Shown: in pieces, positions 1 through 8,611 of the stretch | Layout of the letters: every line of letters starts with the position of its first letter | How positions within the stretch are numbered: the first letter of the stretch is position 1 | NCBI GenBank assembly: GCA_963789535.1 | Contig: CAWBKU010000005.1 | Span: 1,240,001-1,304,000, forward strand | Origin: CAVXHQ01 sp963789535 | GTDB lineage: Bacteria; Pseudomonadota; Alphaproteobacteria; Rhodobacterales; Rhodobacteraceae | Direction of reading: 5' to 3' | DNA: 64,000 nucleotides | Notes under the pieces: generated by a model | The model's database searches: none | The model's input: the letters and a program-made list of their open reading frames with translations, nothing else | What the model was told of the DNA's origin: nothing | Translations under genes and position numbers: made by a program

Positions 1-150
1 AAGAGCATCGGCATGGGCTATGTGCGGCCCGATCTGGCGGTGCCGGGCACGAAGCTCAAGGTGCGGATGTTCCGCGAGCTGTGGGATGCCGAGATCGCCC
101 CCGACAGCCCCTATGATCCGGCGAACGCCGCGATCCGGGTGGACGGCTAG
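1..150 (+). CDS. C-terminal end of a GcvT-domain protein (partial)
   Basis: The window opens inside a plus-strand reading frame that ends at a TAG. The last 49 residues contain SIGMGYVRPDLAVPGTKL and a VRMFRELWDAEI stretch. This pattern is typical of the C-terminal beta-barrel domain of glycine-cleavage T-protein and of dimethylglycine/sarcosine dehydrogenase-like fusions. Such proteins move one-carbon units from methylated amines to tetrahydrofolate. The N-terminus is outside the window, so a stand-alone aminomethyltransferase cannot be told from an FAD-containing fusion. The family call rests on a short tail only. Confidence 0.6.
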   Translation, partial: KSIGMGYVRPDLAVPGTKLKVRMFRELWDAEIAPDSPYDPANAAIRVDG

Positions 151-159
151 GCTGCGTCT

Positions 160-489
160 TCAGCGGCGGCCACCGCGCCGCCGCAACCGCCACCAGTGCC
201 GGACGCGGACCATCGCGGCGGCCAGCGGCCCCTGGAGCATCGTCACGTCGACGGCGAGCAGCAGCAGGCCGAGCGGCAGCATCCAGAGCCCGAACACCGG
301 CAGGATCGCGAGGAACGCCCCGGCGATGAGAAATATCGCAAGCGGCACCCGCACCATCCACCAGCCGCGCGCCTGCATCCGGCCCATCGGACGCCGCAGG
401 GCCGGGATGAGCCGATAGAGCGCCTCGAACTGGCGGTCGAAGCGGCGACGGCGCTGCGCCAGTCGCCGGGACTGTTCGTCCGGTGTCAT
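160..489 (-). CDS. small conserved-type membrane protein
   Basis: This 109-residue protein converges on the preceding gene with a 9-nt gap. It has a basic N-terminal half (about residues 8-42, many Arg), two hydrophobic segments at about 47-66 and 68-86 with a short LPVFGLWMLPLG turn, and an Arg/Trp-rich tail. That predicts a small inner-membrane protein with both ends in the cytoplasm. I cannot give it a function. It lies 53 nt downstream of the lysozyme gene on the same strand and may be co-transcribed with it. The start MTPDEQ was chosen because the upstream extension of the frame is only a shadow of the lysozyme gene. Confidence 0.65.
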   Translation of the reverse strand: MTPDEQSRRLAQRRRRFDRQFEALYRLIPALRRPMGRMQARGWWMVRVPLAIFLIAGAFLAILPVFGLWMLPLGLLLLAVDVTMLQGPLAAAMVRVRHWWRLRRRGGRR

Positions 490-542
490 CGCGACCGCAG
501 GGTGTCGATGAGGCGCAGGGGGATCATGCGGGGGCCACCGGC

Positions 543-1355
543 TCAGGGTTGTCGCCGCGCCGCGACCCATTGGCGCCATCCGGCGGCCGAGCCGTTGAAG
601 CAGTTCAGGTCCACCTGTCCCGGGATGCCGGGCACCAGGCCGGTGCCGGAATACTGCCAGAACCGCCAGTCGCTGCGGCCGTAGAGGTCGACCGGGTCGC
701 GCGCGGTGGCGCGCAGCCACAGGTCGGTATCGGTGACATCGCCAAGGTTCATGTCGCGGTAGAACTCGATCGTCGTGTAGACGACGGGCCGGGTGCCATA
801 CCATTGATGCAGGGCGTCGAGGAAGATCTGGATCTCCTGGCGGACCTGCGCGGCGGGCGGGCGGACCGTGCAGGTGGGCGAGAACGGCGTCCATTCCATG
901 TCGAGGACCGGCGGCAGCGCGCCGGGGCGGCGGGGGACGTTCCGGATATACCAGGCGGCCTGTTCCGCGGCGGGACGGCAGAAGTAATAAAAGTGATAGG
1001 CGCCGACCGCGACCCCGGCAGAGGCGGCGGCGTTCCAGTGTTCTTCCAGACGGGCATCGACGATGTCGCCACCCTCGGTCGCCTTGAGGAACGCGAACGA
1101 GACGCCGTTGTCGCGGGCACGGTTCCAGTCGATGCCCGACTGATAGCGCGAGATGTCGATGCCGTGGACCGGGTAGTTTTCGGGGCGCAGGCCCTGCCAG
1201 TCGGTCGGGTTGGCATCCGAAAAGCGCGGCGCGTTGACCGGCAGGCTGCCGGGGGCCGCGGCCAGAACGGGACCCCCGGGTGCGCCGGTTCGCTGGCCGC
1301 AGGCCGTCAGGGCGAGGGCGGCGGTGGACGCAAGAAAGGTGCGGCGGTGCAGCAT
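543..1355 (-). CDS. glycoside hydrolase family 25 lysozyme, lipoprotein
   Basis: This 270-residue protein has an N-terminal signal with lipobox LTAC (Cys19), so it is probably a lipid-anchored periplasmic or outer-membrane protein. The mature part matches GH25 (Chalaropsis-type) muramidases. It has the first-strand motif HGIDISRYQ, a FLKATEG motif, VGAYHFYYF, and the catalytic DxE in LDMEW. A YTTIEFY strand and WQYS near the C-terminus are also typical. GH25 enzymes cleave the beta-1,4 bond of peptidoglycan after N-acetylmuramic acid. The role here is inferred to be cell-wall turnover. It follows the aldo/keto reductase on the same strand with a 32-nt gap. Confidence 0.88.
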   Translation of the reverse strand: MLHRRTFLASTAALALTACGQRTGAPGGPVLAAAPGSLPVNAPRFSDANPTDWQGLRPENYPVHGIDISRYQSGIDWNRARDNGVSFAFLKATEGGDIVDARLEEHWNAAASAGVAVGAYHFYYFCRPAAEQAAWYIRNVPRRPGALPPVLDMEWTPFSPTCTVRPPAAQVRQEIQIFLDALHQWYGTRPVVYTTIEFYRDMNLGDVTDTDLWLRATARDPVDLYGRSDWRFWQYSGTGLVPGIPGQVDLNCFNGSAAGWRQWVAARRQP

Positions 1356-1387
1356 CGGTGTCGCTTCCGGTTGGGGGAATGGGCCGG

Positions 1388-2320
1388 TCACGCCTCTTCG
1401 ATCCGGTCGGTGGCGGGGGGCGGCGCGGGATAGAGGGCCGTGAGGGCGGCGTGCAGCTCTGGCGTGAGACCGAGGGTCATCGCGGCGAGCGAGGGGGCGA
1501 GTTGCGCCGTCGAACGGGCCGACAGGATCGGCTGCGGGCGCAATGGGTGGGCCGCGATCCATGCCACGGCGAGGGTGGCCGGGTCGTGGCCCTGCGCCGC
1601 CGCGAGGCGGGCGAGGTCGGCGGCGGCACGGTGCATGGCGGGCTGGCCATAGCGGGTGGCATATCGCTCGTCGGTGTCGAGGCGTCCGCTCTGGCCAGCG
1701 CCGTATTTGCCGGTCAGCAGGCCGCCGCCGAGCGGCGAATAGCAATAGGCCGCGATGCCCTGATCGGCGGCCATCGGCAGGATCTCGACCTCGGCCTGCC
1801 GCTTCACGATATTCAGCATCGGCTGCACCGCGTCGATCCGGGTGCCGAGGGCGGCGCAGGCGGCCTGCGCCTTCATCACCTGCCAGGCGGCATAGTTCGA
1901 GACGCCGATGTGGCGGATGGCGCCCGAGGATTGCAGTTCGGCCATCGTCTCGAAGGTTTCCTCGACCGGCGTCTCGGCGTCGAAGCGGTGCAGATACAGC
2001 AGATCGACGGCATCCATGTTCAATTGCCGGCGGCACCTGTCCCATTGCGCCAGGATGTTCGTGCGGGTCGCGCCGCCCGCATAGGCCACCTTGGTCGCGA
2101 TATAGAGGCGGTCGCGCTCGGGGGCGGCGAACCGGCCCAGCAGCGTCTCGGCGCGGCCCTCGGTATAGGCGACGGCGGTGTCGAAATGGGCGATGCCCGC
2201 GGCGCGGCAGGCGTCATAGAGGGCGCGCGACGCGTCCGCGTCGGCGGTGCCGCCCCATTGCATCGTGCCGAAGGGAAAGCGGGCGACGGGGGTGCCGTCG
2301 GAGAGTGTTGCGTCGGTCAT
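1388..2320 (-). CDS. aldo/keto reductase
   Basis: This 310-residue NADPH-dependent oxidoreductase has the TIM-barrel fold. Family marks are HFDTAVAYTEGRAE (catalytic Asp/Tyr), IATKVAY (catalytic Lys), LLYLHRFD (catalytic His), IRHIGVSNY, and the coenzyme-binding YSPLGGGLLTGKY. The length fits the family of about 310-330. The substrate cannot be read from the sequence; members reduce aldehydes and ketones. MTDATLSDG is taken as the start because an upstream in-frame extension would run into the promoter region shared with the divergent bactofilin gene. Confidence 0.88.
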   Translation of the reverse strand: MTDATLSDGTPVARFPFGTMQWGGTADADASRALYDACRAAGIAHFDTAVAYTEGRAETLLGRFAAPERDRLYIATKVAYAGGATRTNILAQWDRCRRQLNMDAVDLLYLHRFDAETPVEETFETMAELQSSGAIRHIGVSNYAAWQVMKAQAACAALGTRIDAVQPMLNIVKRQAEVEILPMAADQGIAAYCYSPLGGGLLTGKYGAGQSGRLDTDERYATRYGQPAMHRAAADLARLAAAQGHDPATLAVAWIAAHPLRPQPILSARSTAQLAPSLAAMTLGLTPELHAALTALYPAPPPATDRIEEA

Positions 2321-2472
2321 GACGCCGTTCTGACATGGCCGGGCCGGGGATGATAGCGCCTGCATGAACACGGTCCGGCAGGTTCGCGCGCGCCGCACAG
2401 AAAACCAGTCGCGGCGGACTGCGGCCTGTGTCATGGTGCGGCGGTATGCTTGCGCAAAAGGGAATCCCCGCC

Positions 2473-2793
2473 ATGTCGACCTCCACGATCAGCGAAGAGC
2501 TGACCATCACCGGCAACATCAAGGGCACCGGCACCATCGTGGTGCAGGGCACCGTTCTGGGTGACATCAGCACGCAGTCGATCGACATCCTGACCGGCGG
2601 TCGGGTCGACGGCAACGTGGCTTCGGACGTGGCCCACGTGCGCGGACACCTCAAGGGCGCGCTGAAGGCCAAGGAGGTCGAGCTGCATTCTCAGGCCTTC
2701 GTCGATGCGGACGTGACGGCCGAGGTGCTGTCGAGCGAAAAGGGTGCGCGGATCGTCGGCAAGGTGGATATCGGCGGTCAGGCCAAGGGCTGA
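2473..2793 (+). CDS. bactofilin-type polymer-forming cytoskeletal protein
   Basis: This 106-residue protein is almost entirely one bactofilin domain (DUF583). It shows regular beta-helix repeats such as ITGNIKGTGTIVVQGTVLGDI and GGRVDGNVASD. It lacks the long disordered tails of larger bactofilins. Bactofilins polymerise without nucleotide and organise cell-wall enzymes. The start at 2473 is preceded by an AAGGGA ribosome-binding site; an in-frame ATG at 2446 has none. A strong hairpin follows the gene. It is divergent from the aldo/keto reductase. A lysozyme lies nearby, but a functional link is only speculation. Confidence 0.85.
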   Translation: MSTSTISEELTITGNIKGTGTIVVQGTVLGDISTQSIDILTGGRVDGNVASDVAHVRGHLKGALKAKEVELHSQAFVDADVTAEVLSSEKGARIVGKVDIGGQAKG

Positions 2794-2840
2794 GACCAGT
2801 CGTGCCGGGCTAAGGTCGGGCCTTCGGTTCGGGAATGAAG

Positions 2841-2866
2841 AAAGGCCCGCCAATTGGCGGGCCTTT
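2841..2866. terminator. bidirectional terminator hairpin
   Basis: A perfect 11-bp inverted repeat, AAAGGCCCGCC and GGCGGGCCTTT with loop AATT, lies between the convergent bactofilin gene and the end of the purine operon. The A/T ends give a short U-run in either direction, so it can serve both transcripts. Confidence 0.8.
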
Positions 2867-2887
2867 GTCGTGTCGCGCGGTGCCGGA

Positions 2888-3976
2888 TCAGCTCGGGATC
2901 GTGCCGGCCATCCCCTCGAGGTAGAAATCCATCGTCACCAGTTGCAGGTCGGTCGCCACCTCGCCCTCGGCGAGGAAGACCGAACCGTCCTGCCTGTTTA
3001 TCGGGCCGGTGAACGGGTGGTAGGCGCCCGAGGTGATGTCGGCGATCATCTGCTCCGCCTCGGCCTTCACATCGGCGGGCACCGCCTCGGTGATCTCGCC
3101 GATCACGACCTCGCCCTCGGCCATGCCGCCCCAGCTTGCCTGCTGTTCCCAGGTGCCGTCGATGACGGCCTGCACGCGGTCGATGTAATAGGGCGCCCAG
3201 TTGTCGATGATCGAGGCGATCCGGGGCGAGGGCGCGAATGCGATCATGTCGCTGGCCTGACCGAAGGTATAGACGTCACCCGCCTCGGCAGCCGCCGCCT
3301 GCGGTGCGGTCGAATCGGTGTGTTGCAGGATCACGTCGACGCCCTGCTCGATCATCGCCTTGGCCGCGTCGGCCTCCTTGGCGGGGTCGAACCAGGTGTA
3401 GGCCCATGCGACGACCATCTCGACGTCCGGGTTGGCCTTTTTCGCGTGCAGGAACGACGAGTTGATGCCCTGGATCACCTCGGGGATCGGGAAGGACCCG
3501 ATGTAGCCGATCTTGTTCGATTTGGTCATTCGCCCCGCGATGTGGCCGAGGACGGCGCGCCCCTCGTAGAAGCGGGCGTCGTAGGTCGACACGTTCGGAT
3601 GCTCGCGCATGAAGCCGGTGGCATGCTCGAACTTCACGTCGGGGAACTGGGCGGCGACGTTGTTGGTCGCCTCCATATAGCCGAAGGACGTCGTGAAGAT
3701 GAGGTTCGCGCCCTGAAGCGCCATCTGGGTGATCGCACGCTCGGCGTCGGCACCCTCGGGGACGGTCTCCTGAAAGATCGTCTCGACGGCATCGCCGAAA
3801 TGTTCCTCGACGGCGAGGCGCCCCTGATCGTGCTGATAGGTCCAGCCGCCGTCGCCCACCGGACCGACATAGATGAAGCCGACCTTGACGGGGCCGTCCT
3901 GGGCCCGCACCGGCAGGCCGAACGACGCGGCGAACGTGGCACCGGCACCGGTGGCGAGGAGTGTTCTTCTTTTCAT
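2888..3976 (-). CDS. BMP-family ABC transporter substrate-binding protein, predicted purine binder
   Basis: This 362-residue protein starts KRRTLLATGAG, a signal that could be Tat-type (twin Arg), with cleavage near VRAQ. The mature part is a BMP/PnrA-like periplasmic binding protein. Marks include VGFIYVGPVGDGGWTYQHD, IFTTSFGYMEATNN, GRMTKSNKIGYIGSFPIPEV and ILQHTDSTAP. Family members bind nucleosides or free purines. It is the last gene of an operon headed by xanthine dehydrogenase, which makes xanthine, hypoxanthine or a related purine the likely ligand. The gap to the upstream permease gene is only 47 nt. The ligand is inference; the family is clear. Confidence 0.88.
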   Translation of the reverse strand: MKRRTLLATGAGATFAASFGLPVRAQDGPVKVGFIYVGPVGDGGWTYQHDQGRLAVEEHFGDAVETIFQETVPEGADAERAITQMALQGANLIFTTSFGYMEATNNVAAQFPDVKFEHATGFMREHPNVSTYDARFYEGRAVLGHIAGRMTKSNKIGYIGSFPIPEVIQGINSSFLHAKKANPDVEMVVAWAYTWFDPAKEADAAKAMIEQGVDVILQHTDSTAPQAAAAEAGDVYTFGQASDMIAFAPSPRIASIIDNWAPYYIDRVQAVIDGTWEQQASWGGMAEGEVVIGEITEAVPADVKAEAEQMIADITSGAYHPFTGPINRQDGSVFLAEGEVATDLQLVTMDFYLEGMAGTIPS

Positions 3977-4023
3977 GTCCGTTTCCCTGTTGTGAATGTG
4001 GCAGATGCCGGGGTGCTGCACCC

Positions 4024-5007
4024 CTAGCGTGACGCGTGGAAGATCTGGCCAAGCGATCCCGGCGCCCGGCCTGCGCCATCCTTGCGCGCCGAGAGTATCA
4101 CCAGCGCCGCAATGGTGGCAATGTAGGGGGTCATCGACAGGACCGGCACCGGGATCGGCACGTTGCCGAGCTGAAGATTGATCTGAAGCACCCCCAGTCC
4201 GCCGAAAAGATAGGCACCCACGACAAGCCAGCCGGGCCGCCACGAGGCGAAGACGACGATGGCCAGCGCGATCCAGCCCGCGCCCGCGGTCACGCCATCG
4301 GTCCACTGCGGCACCCGGATGAGGCTCAGATACGCGCCGCCGAGGCCCGCGCAGGCGCCTCCGAAGAGGATGGCGACGGTGCGGATCCGGCGGACGTTAT
4401 AGCCGAGCGCGTGGGCGGCGTCGTGGCTCTCGCCGATCGCGCGCAGGACCAGACCGGCGCGGGTGTATTTCAGGACCAGCCAGACGGCGAGCACGATGAG
4501 CAGGCACAGATAGACCAGCGGGTCGTGGCGAAAGATCGCGACCCCGAGGACCGGCATGTCGCGCAGCACGTCGGGCAGGATGAGCGGCGTGAACTGCGGC
4601 GCGCGGACGCCCTCGTAGGGGTCGGACGCCAGTGCCGCGAGGCCGGTGCCGAACAGCGTGAGCGCGAGTCCGGTCGCCACCTGATTGGACAGGAACACCT
4701 GCGTCAGGAGCGCGAACAGCGCGGCCAGCGCCGCCCCGCCGAGGGCCGCGGCGACGAAGGCCGCATAGGGCGAGGTGGCGCCCGAACAGAGCCATCCCGG
4801 CAGCCATTCCCAGCAGGTCACGTCCGCGAGCCAGACGCTCGCCGCAAACCCGGCGATGGCGCCGGTGATCATCATCCCCTCGACCCCGAGGTTGAGGACG
4901 CCCGCCCGCTCGACCACGAGTTCGCCGACCGCCGCGAACAGGATCGGGGTCGACGCGACCATGAGCGAGGCGACGAGGGTCAGCCAGTTGATCGCGGTGA
5001 GGTCCAT
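4024..5007 (-). CDS. BMP-type ABC transporter permease (second)
   Basis: This 327-residue integral membrane protein has about eight to nine hydrophobic segments. The N-terminal half contains LVVERAGVLNLGVEGMMITGA, the characteristic segment of BMP-type/YufQ permeases (branched-chain-like permease superfamily). The coupling region is RAIGESHDAAHALGYNVRRIR. It pairs with the adjacent permease to form the membrane channel of the predicted purine importer. Its start codon overlaps the stop of the preceding permease (TGATG), indicating translational coupling. Confidence 0.88.
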   Translation of the reverse strand: MDLTAINWLTLVASLMVASTPILFAAVGELVVERAGVLNLGVEGMMITGAIAGFAASVWLADVTCWEWLPGWLCSGATSPYAAFVAAALGGAALAALFALLTQVFLSNQVATGLALTLFGTGLAALASDPYEGVRAPQFTPLILPDVLRDMPVLGVAIFRHDPLVYLCLLIVLAVWLVLKYTRAGLVLRAIGESHDAAHALGYNVRRIRTVAILFGGACAGLGGAYLSLIRVPQWTDGVTAGAGWIALAIVVFASWRPGWLVVGAYLFGGLGVLQINLQLGNVPIPVPVLSMTPYIATIAALVILSARKDGAGRAPGSLGQIFHASR

Positions 5008-6173
5008 CAGCTCTTTCCCAGTGCCACGGTCCGGCGGCGCAGGCGCGGCCGGAAATTGGTCATGATGTCGAAGGCGAGCAGGAAGAACAGGAGCATCCCC
5101 TGGAAGATCTGGATCGCCGCCACCGGCAGGCCCAGCGACTGCTGCGCCGTCTCGCCGCCGATATAGGTGAGCGCGAGGAGGAGACCCGCCGCCGCGATGC
5201 CGAGGGGGTGCAGCCGGCCGAGGAAGGCGACGATGATCGCGGTGAAGCCGTAGCCGACGTTGAAATCGATGGAGATCTTGCCCGCCGGGCCCGCCACCTC
5301 GAACATGCCCGCGAGGCCCGCAAGGGCGCCGGCCAGCCCCATGCAGATGAGGATGAGGCGCCCGGGGTTCACCCCGCCGAAGGCCGCCGCGCGCGGCGCC
5401 TGCCCGGCCAGCCGGATGTGGAACCCGAGGAGATGGCGCGACAGCATCACGTAGGCGAAGATCACGGTGATGAAGGCCGCGACGAGGCCCCAGTGCATGC
5501 CGGTGCCCGCGATGAGTTCCCGGTTCGCCGAAGGCGCCCAGCGCGACAAATCCCGGCTGCCGGGAAAGCCCATGCCTTCGGGGTTGCGCAACAGGCCGAT
5601 CGACGCCCAGGACAACAGGTTCTCGGCGACGTAGACGAGCATCAGCGACACGAGGATCTCGTTGGTGCCGAACCGCACCTTGAGGAACCCCGGGATCAGC
5701 GCCCAGAGCGCGCCGCCGATGGCGCCCGCGATCACCATCGCCGGAAAGACGATCCACCGCGCCTCGAGCGCCAGCGACCAGGTGAAGAGATCCGCGCCGC
5801 CGAGCCAGCCGGGCAGCGAGACCATCACCGGCGCGCCCGGATAGACCGAAAGTGCCACCGCCGCGGCGCAGAGCGCGCCGACGATATACTGCCCCTCGGC
5901 GCCGATGTTCCACACGCCCGCCTGGAACCCGAGCGCCAGTCCCGTGGCGATCAGGATCAGCGGCCCCGCCTTCACCAGCAGTTGCTGGCGGTAGTAGAAC
6001 GCGAACTCGCCGAACAGCGGATCCCAGAAGATCGTGCGCAGCGCGACGAGCGGATCCTTGCCCAGCCCCCAGAACAACAGCCCGCCCGCGATCATCGTGG
6101 CGACGACCGCGACGGGCGGGGTGAGATAGGCCCACAGCCGCGACGGCTGCGGGCGGCGTTCGAAGACGATCAT
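5007..6173 (-). CDS. BMP-type ABC transporter permease (first)
   Basis: This 388-residue permease of the YufP type is longer than its partner because of an N-terminal cytoplasmic lead and an extended first loop. Family motifs are GVWNIGAEGQYIVGAL and FGTNEILVSLMLVYVAENLL, and a coupling helix GQAPRAAAFGGVNPGR. It ends in a basic RPRLRRRTVALGKS tail. It lies downstream of the ATPase gene, separated by 168 nt holding two copies of the dispersed repeat. The start MIVFERR was preferred over the upstream MPQQLP, whose segment has no membrane or family character. Confidence 0.88.
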   Translation of the reverse strand: MIVFERRPQPSRLWAYLTPPVAVVATMIAGGLLFWGLGKDPLVALRTIFWDPLFGEFAFYYRQQLLVKAGPLILIATGLALGFQAGVWNIGAEGQYIVGALCAAAVALSVYPGAPVMVSLPGWLGGADLFTWSLALEARWIVFPAMVIAGAIGGALWALIPGFLKVRFGTNEILVSLMLVYVAENLLSWASIGLLRNPEGMGFPGSRDLSRWAPSANRELIAGTGMHWGLVAAFITVIFAYVMLSRHLLGFHIRLAGQAPRAAAFGGVNPGRLILICMGLAGALAGLAGMFEVAGPAGKISIDFNVGYGFTAIIVAFLGRLHPLGIAAAGLLLALTYIGGETAQQSLGLPVAAIQIFQGMLLFFLLAFDIMTNFRPRLRRRTVALGKS

Positions 6174-6203
6174 CGTGCGGTCCTTGCGGTCTGGCGGCGG
6201 ACG

Positions 6204-6234
6204 CTCCGCGGGGAGTTGTTGGGGCAAGAAAAAA
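6204..6234 (+). repeat. diverged copy of dispersed repeat, type B
   Basis: CTCCGCGGGGAG followed by GGGGCAAGAAAAAA resembles the 39-nt copies at 13534 and 21962 with several substitutions. It lies between the ATPase and permease genes of the purine operon and faces the copy at 6268 in the opposite orientation. Confidence 0.5.
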
Positions 6235-6267
6235 CCCGAAGTCGGTTTCTCGCGCCTGCGTCGGTTA

Positions 6268-6299
6268 TTCTTCTGGCCGGAAATATCCCCGCCGGAGGC
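6268..6299 (-). repeat. copy of dispersed repeat, type A
   Basis: Read on the minus strand it is GCCTCCGGCGGGGATATTTC followed by CGGCCAGAAGAA. The same core recurs at 9863 and 28585 and, in a related form, at 13534 and 21962. It sits between two genes of one operon and so would be transcribed. Confidence 0.7.
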
Positions 6300-6341
6300 A
6301 TCCCGACATAACCGCAGGTGACACTCTCCGCGTCGGCGCAG

Positions 6342-7868
6342 CTATACATCGACCGGCGCCTCCACGCGCGCGGCATCCGCCCCGCCCAGCATCATGCCGA
6401 TTTCGGCCACGGTCAGACCGACCGCCGGGCGCGGCGTCGAGAGACGGCCGGCGACGAGGGCGGCGAAACGGTCCGAGATTTCCATCAGCTCGTCGAGATC
6501 CTGCGAAATCACGATCACCGCCGCCCCGGCGGCCGCAAGGTCGATGAGTGCCTGACGGATCGCGGCAGCGGCGGCCGCGTCGACGCCCCATGTCGGCTGG
6601 TTCACGACGAGCACCTCGGGCGCCTGGAGGATCTCGCGCCCGATCACGAATTTTTGCAGGTTGCCGCCCGACAGCGCCCGTGCCGCCACATGCGGCCCCG
6701 GCGTGCGCACGTCATAGGCCTTGATGATCTCCTCGGCAAAGTTGCGCGCCCGGCCCCAGCGGATGAAGCCGCGGTGCGCGAGGTGGCGGCGCACCGTGCC
6801 GCTCAGCGCGGCGTTCTCGGTCAGGCTCATCTCGGGGGCCGCGGCATGGCCCAGCCGCTCCTCGGGCGCGGCGAGCAGCCCCAGCGCGCGCCGCGCCGTC
6901 GGCCCCAGCGCGCCGATGTCGCGCCCCTTGCACATGACCATCCCCGGCCCGGCGCGCATCTCGCCCGAGAGCGCCAGCAGCAACTCGTCCTGCCCGTTGC
7001 CTGCCACGCCGCCGATCCCCAGCACCTCGCCCGCGTGCACGTCGAGGCCGATGTCGCGCAGCGGCGTGCCGAAGGCGTGGCCCGCAGGCAGGCTGAGGCC
7101 CGCCAGGCTCAGGACCACCTCACCCGGTGCGCCCGCCGTCCGGGCGGCGGGTTTCAGGGCGCTGCCCACCATCATTTCGGCCATTTCCGCCGCCGAGCAG
7201 TTCCGCGGATCGCAGGTGCCCACCACCTTGCCGTGCCGCAGCACCGTGGCCGTCTCGCAGAGCGCGCGGATTTCCTCGAGCTTATGCGAGATATAGAGGA
7301 TCGACCGCCCCTCGCCCTTGAGCTTGCGCAGCGTCGCGAAGAGCTGGTCGACTTCTTGCGGGGTCAGCACGGAGGTCGGTTCGTCCATGATGAGCAATTT
7401 GGGTTCCTGCAACAGGCAGCGCACGATCTCGACCCGCTGCCGCTCGCCTGCCGAGAGGCCGCCGACGGTGCGGAACGGGTCGAGGGCGAGGCCGTAGCTG
7501 GCGCTGACCTCGCGGATGCGGGGAGCGAGGGCGGCGGGGGAGGGAGACTTGTCCATGCCGAGGGCGATGTTCTCGGCCACGTTCAGCGCGTCGAAGAGCG
7601 AGAAGTGCTGGAACACCATCGCCACGCCTGCCGCGCGCGCCGCCTTCGGCTCGGCGGGAGCATAGGGCGCGCCGCCCAGCGTCATCGTGCCCGCATCGGG
7701 GCTGACGAGGCCGTAGATCGTCTTGACCAGCGTCGACTTGCCCGCGCCGTTCTCGCCCAGCAGGGCGTGGACCTCGCCCGTGCCGATGTCGAAGCTCACG
7801 TCGCTGTTGGCGACGACGCCGGGATAGGCCTTGGTCAGGCCGTCGAGGTGCAGCAGGACGTCGCTCAT
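6342..7868 (-). CDS. BMP-type ABC transporter ATP-binding protein (two ATPase domains)
   Basis: This 508-residue protein has two tandem ABC domains, as in simple-sugar and nucleoside importers. The first has Walker A GENGAGKST (about residue 37), signature LSAGERQRVE and Walker B LLIMDEPT. The second is degenerate: GVAGNGQDE replaces Walker A and VVNQPTWGVD replaces Walker B, which is usual for this family, with signature LSGGNLQKFV. It energises the two downstream permeases. Its start overlaps the xdhC stop by ATGA, tying purine uptake to purine oxidation in one transcript. Confidence 0.92.
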   Translation of the reverse strand: MSDVLLHLDGLTKAYPGVVANSDVSFDIGTGEVHALLGENGAGKSTLVKTIYGLVSPDAGTMTLGGAPYAPAEPKAARAAGVAMVFQHFSLFDALNVAENIALGMDKSPSPAALAPRIREVSASYGLALDPFRTVGGLSAGERQRVEIVRCLLQEPKLLIMDEPTSVLTPQEVDQLFATLRKLKGEGRSILYISHKLEEIRALCETATVLRHGKVVGTCDPRNCSAAEMAEMMVGSALKPAARTAGAPGEVVLSLAGLSLPAGHAFGTPLRDIGLDVHAGEVLGIGGVAGNGQDELLLALSGEMRAGPGMVMCKGRDIGALGPTARRALGLLAAPEERLGHAAAPEMSLTENAALSGTVRRHLAHRGFIRWGRARNFAEEIIKAYDVRTPGPHVAARALSGGNLQKFVIGREILQAPEVLVVNQPTWGVDAAAAAAIRQALIDLAAAGAAVIVISQDLDELMEISDRFAALVAGRLSTPRPAVGLTVAEIGMMLGGADAARVEAPVDV

Positions 7869-8611
7869 GAGGCCACCTTTTGCGCCGAGGCGCCGCGCGC
7901 GCCGATCAGGGCGGCGGCGACGCCGATGGCGATCTGTTGCGGATGCTTGCCCAGGGCAGGGTCGCCGATCGGGCAGGCGATGCGGGCGATGGCCTCGGGA
8001 CTGTGGCCGAGTGCCTGCAACCGCTTGCGGAACCGCGCCCGTTTCGTCGCCGAACCGATCAGGCCGATGCTGGCGCAGGGACGGCGGAGCAGCGCGTCGC
8101 AGAGGGCCAGGTCGAGGGCGTGGCTGTGGGTGACGATGAGATGGTCCGCGTCCGGTGGCGCAAACGGCACGAGGGCGGCCAAGTCGGCGGCGACGATGGG
8201 CATTACCCCCTCCGGCATCACGTCGGGCAGGCGCGCCGCCGCCACGTCGATCAGCGTGACCGCCCGGCCGGGCAGCGGCGCCACCACCGTCGCAATGGCG
8301 CGCCCGACGTGACCGGCCCCCCATATCCAGACCGGCACCGCCGGCTCGGGTGCCAGCGCCGTTTCGCGTTTGAACCCGAGCGTCACCGAGCCGCCGCAAC
8401 ACTGGCCCAGCGTCGGTCCCAGCGGCAGCACCCGCTCGCGCGCCGCGCCGCCGTCGCGCAGCATCCGCCGCGCCTCGGCCATCGCCTCCCACTCGAGGGC
8501 GCCGCCGCCGATGGTCCCTTCGGTCCGGTCGTCCCAGACCATCATCGCCGTGCCCGCCGCGCGCGGGACAGAGCCGGCAGTGCGCAGGACCGTCACCCGG
8601 ATGCCCGTCAT
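7865..8611 (-). CDS. xdhC: xanthine dehydrogenase accessory protein XdhC
   Basis: This 248-residue protein is of the XdhC/CoxI family, which binds molybdenum cofactor, promotes its sulfuration and inserts it into XdhB. The N-terminal part has RTAGSVPRAAGTAMMV and GTIGGGALE. The second half has the Rossmann motif VWIWGAGHVGRA, HSHALDLALC, and SIGLIGSATKRARF. The C-terminus has CPIGDPALGKHPQQIAIGVA, the family end motif. It overlaps both neighbours by 4 nt (ATGA), so its dose is tied to xdhB. Confidence 0.93.
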   Translation of the reverse strand: MTGIRVTVLRTAGSVPRAAGTAMMVWDDRTEGTIGGGALEWEAMAEARRMLRDGGAARERVLPLGPTLGQCCGGSVTLGFKRETALAPEPAVPVWIWGAGHVGRAIATVVAPLPGRAVTLIDVAAARLPDVMPEGVMPIVAADLAALVPFAPPDADHLIVTHSHALDLALCDALLRRPCASIGLIGSATKRARFRKRLQALGHSPEAIARIACPIGDPALGKHPQQIAIGVAAALIGARGASAQKVAS

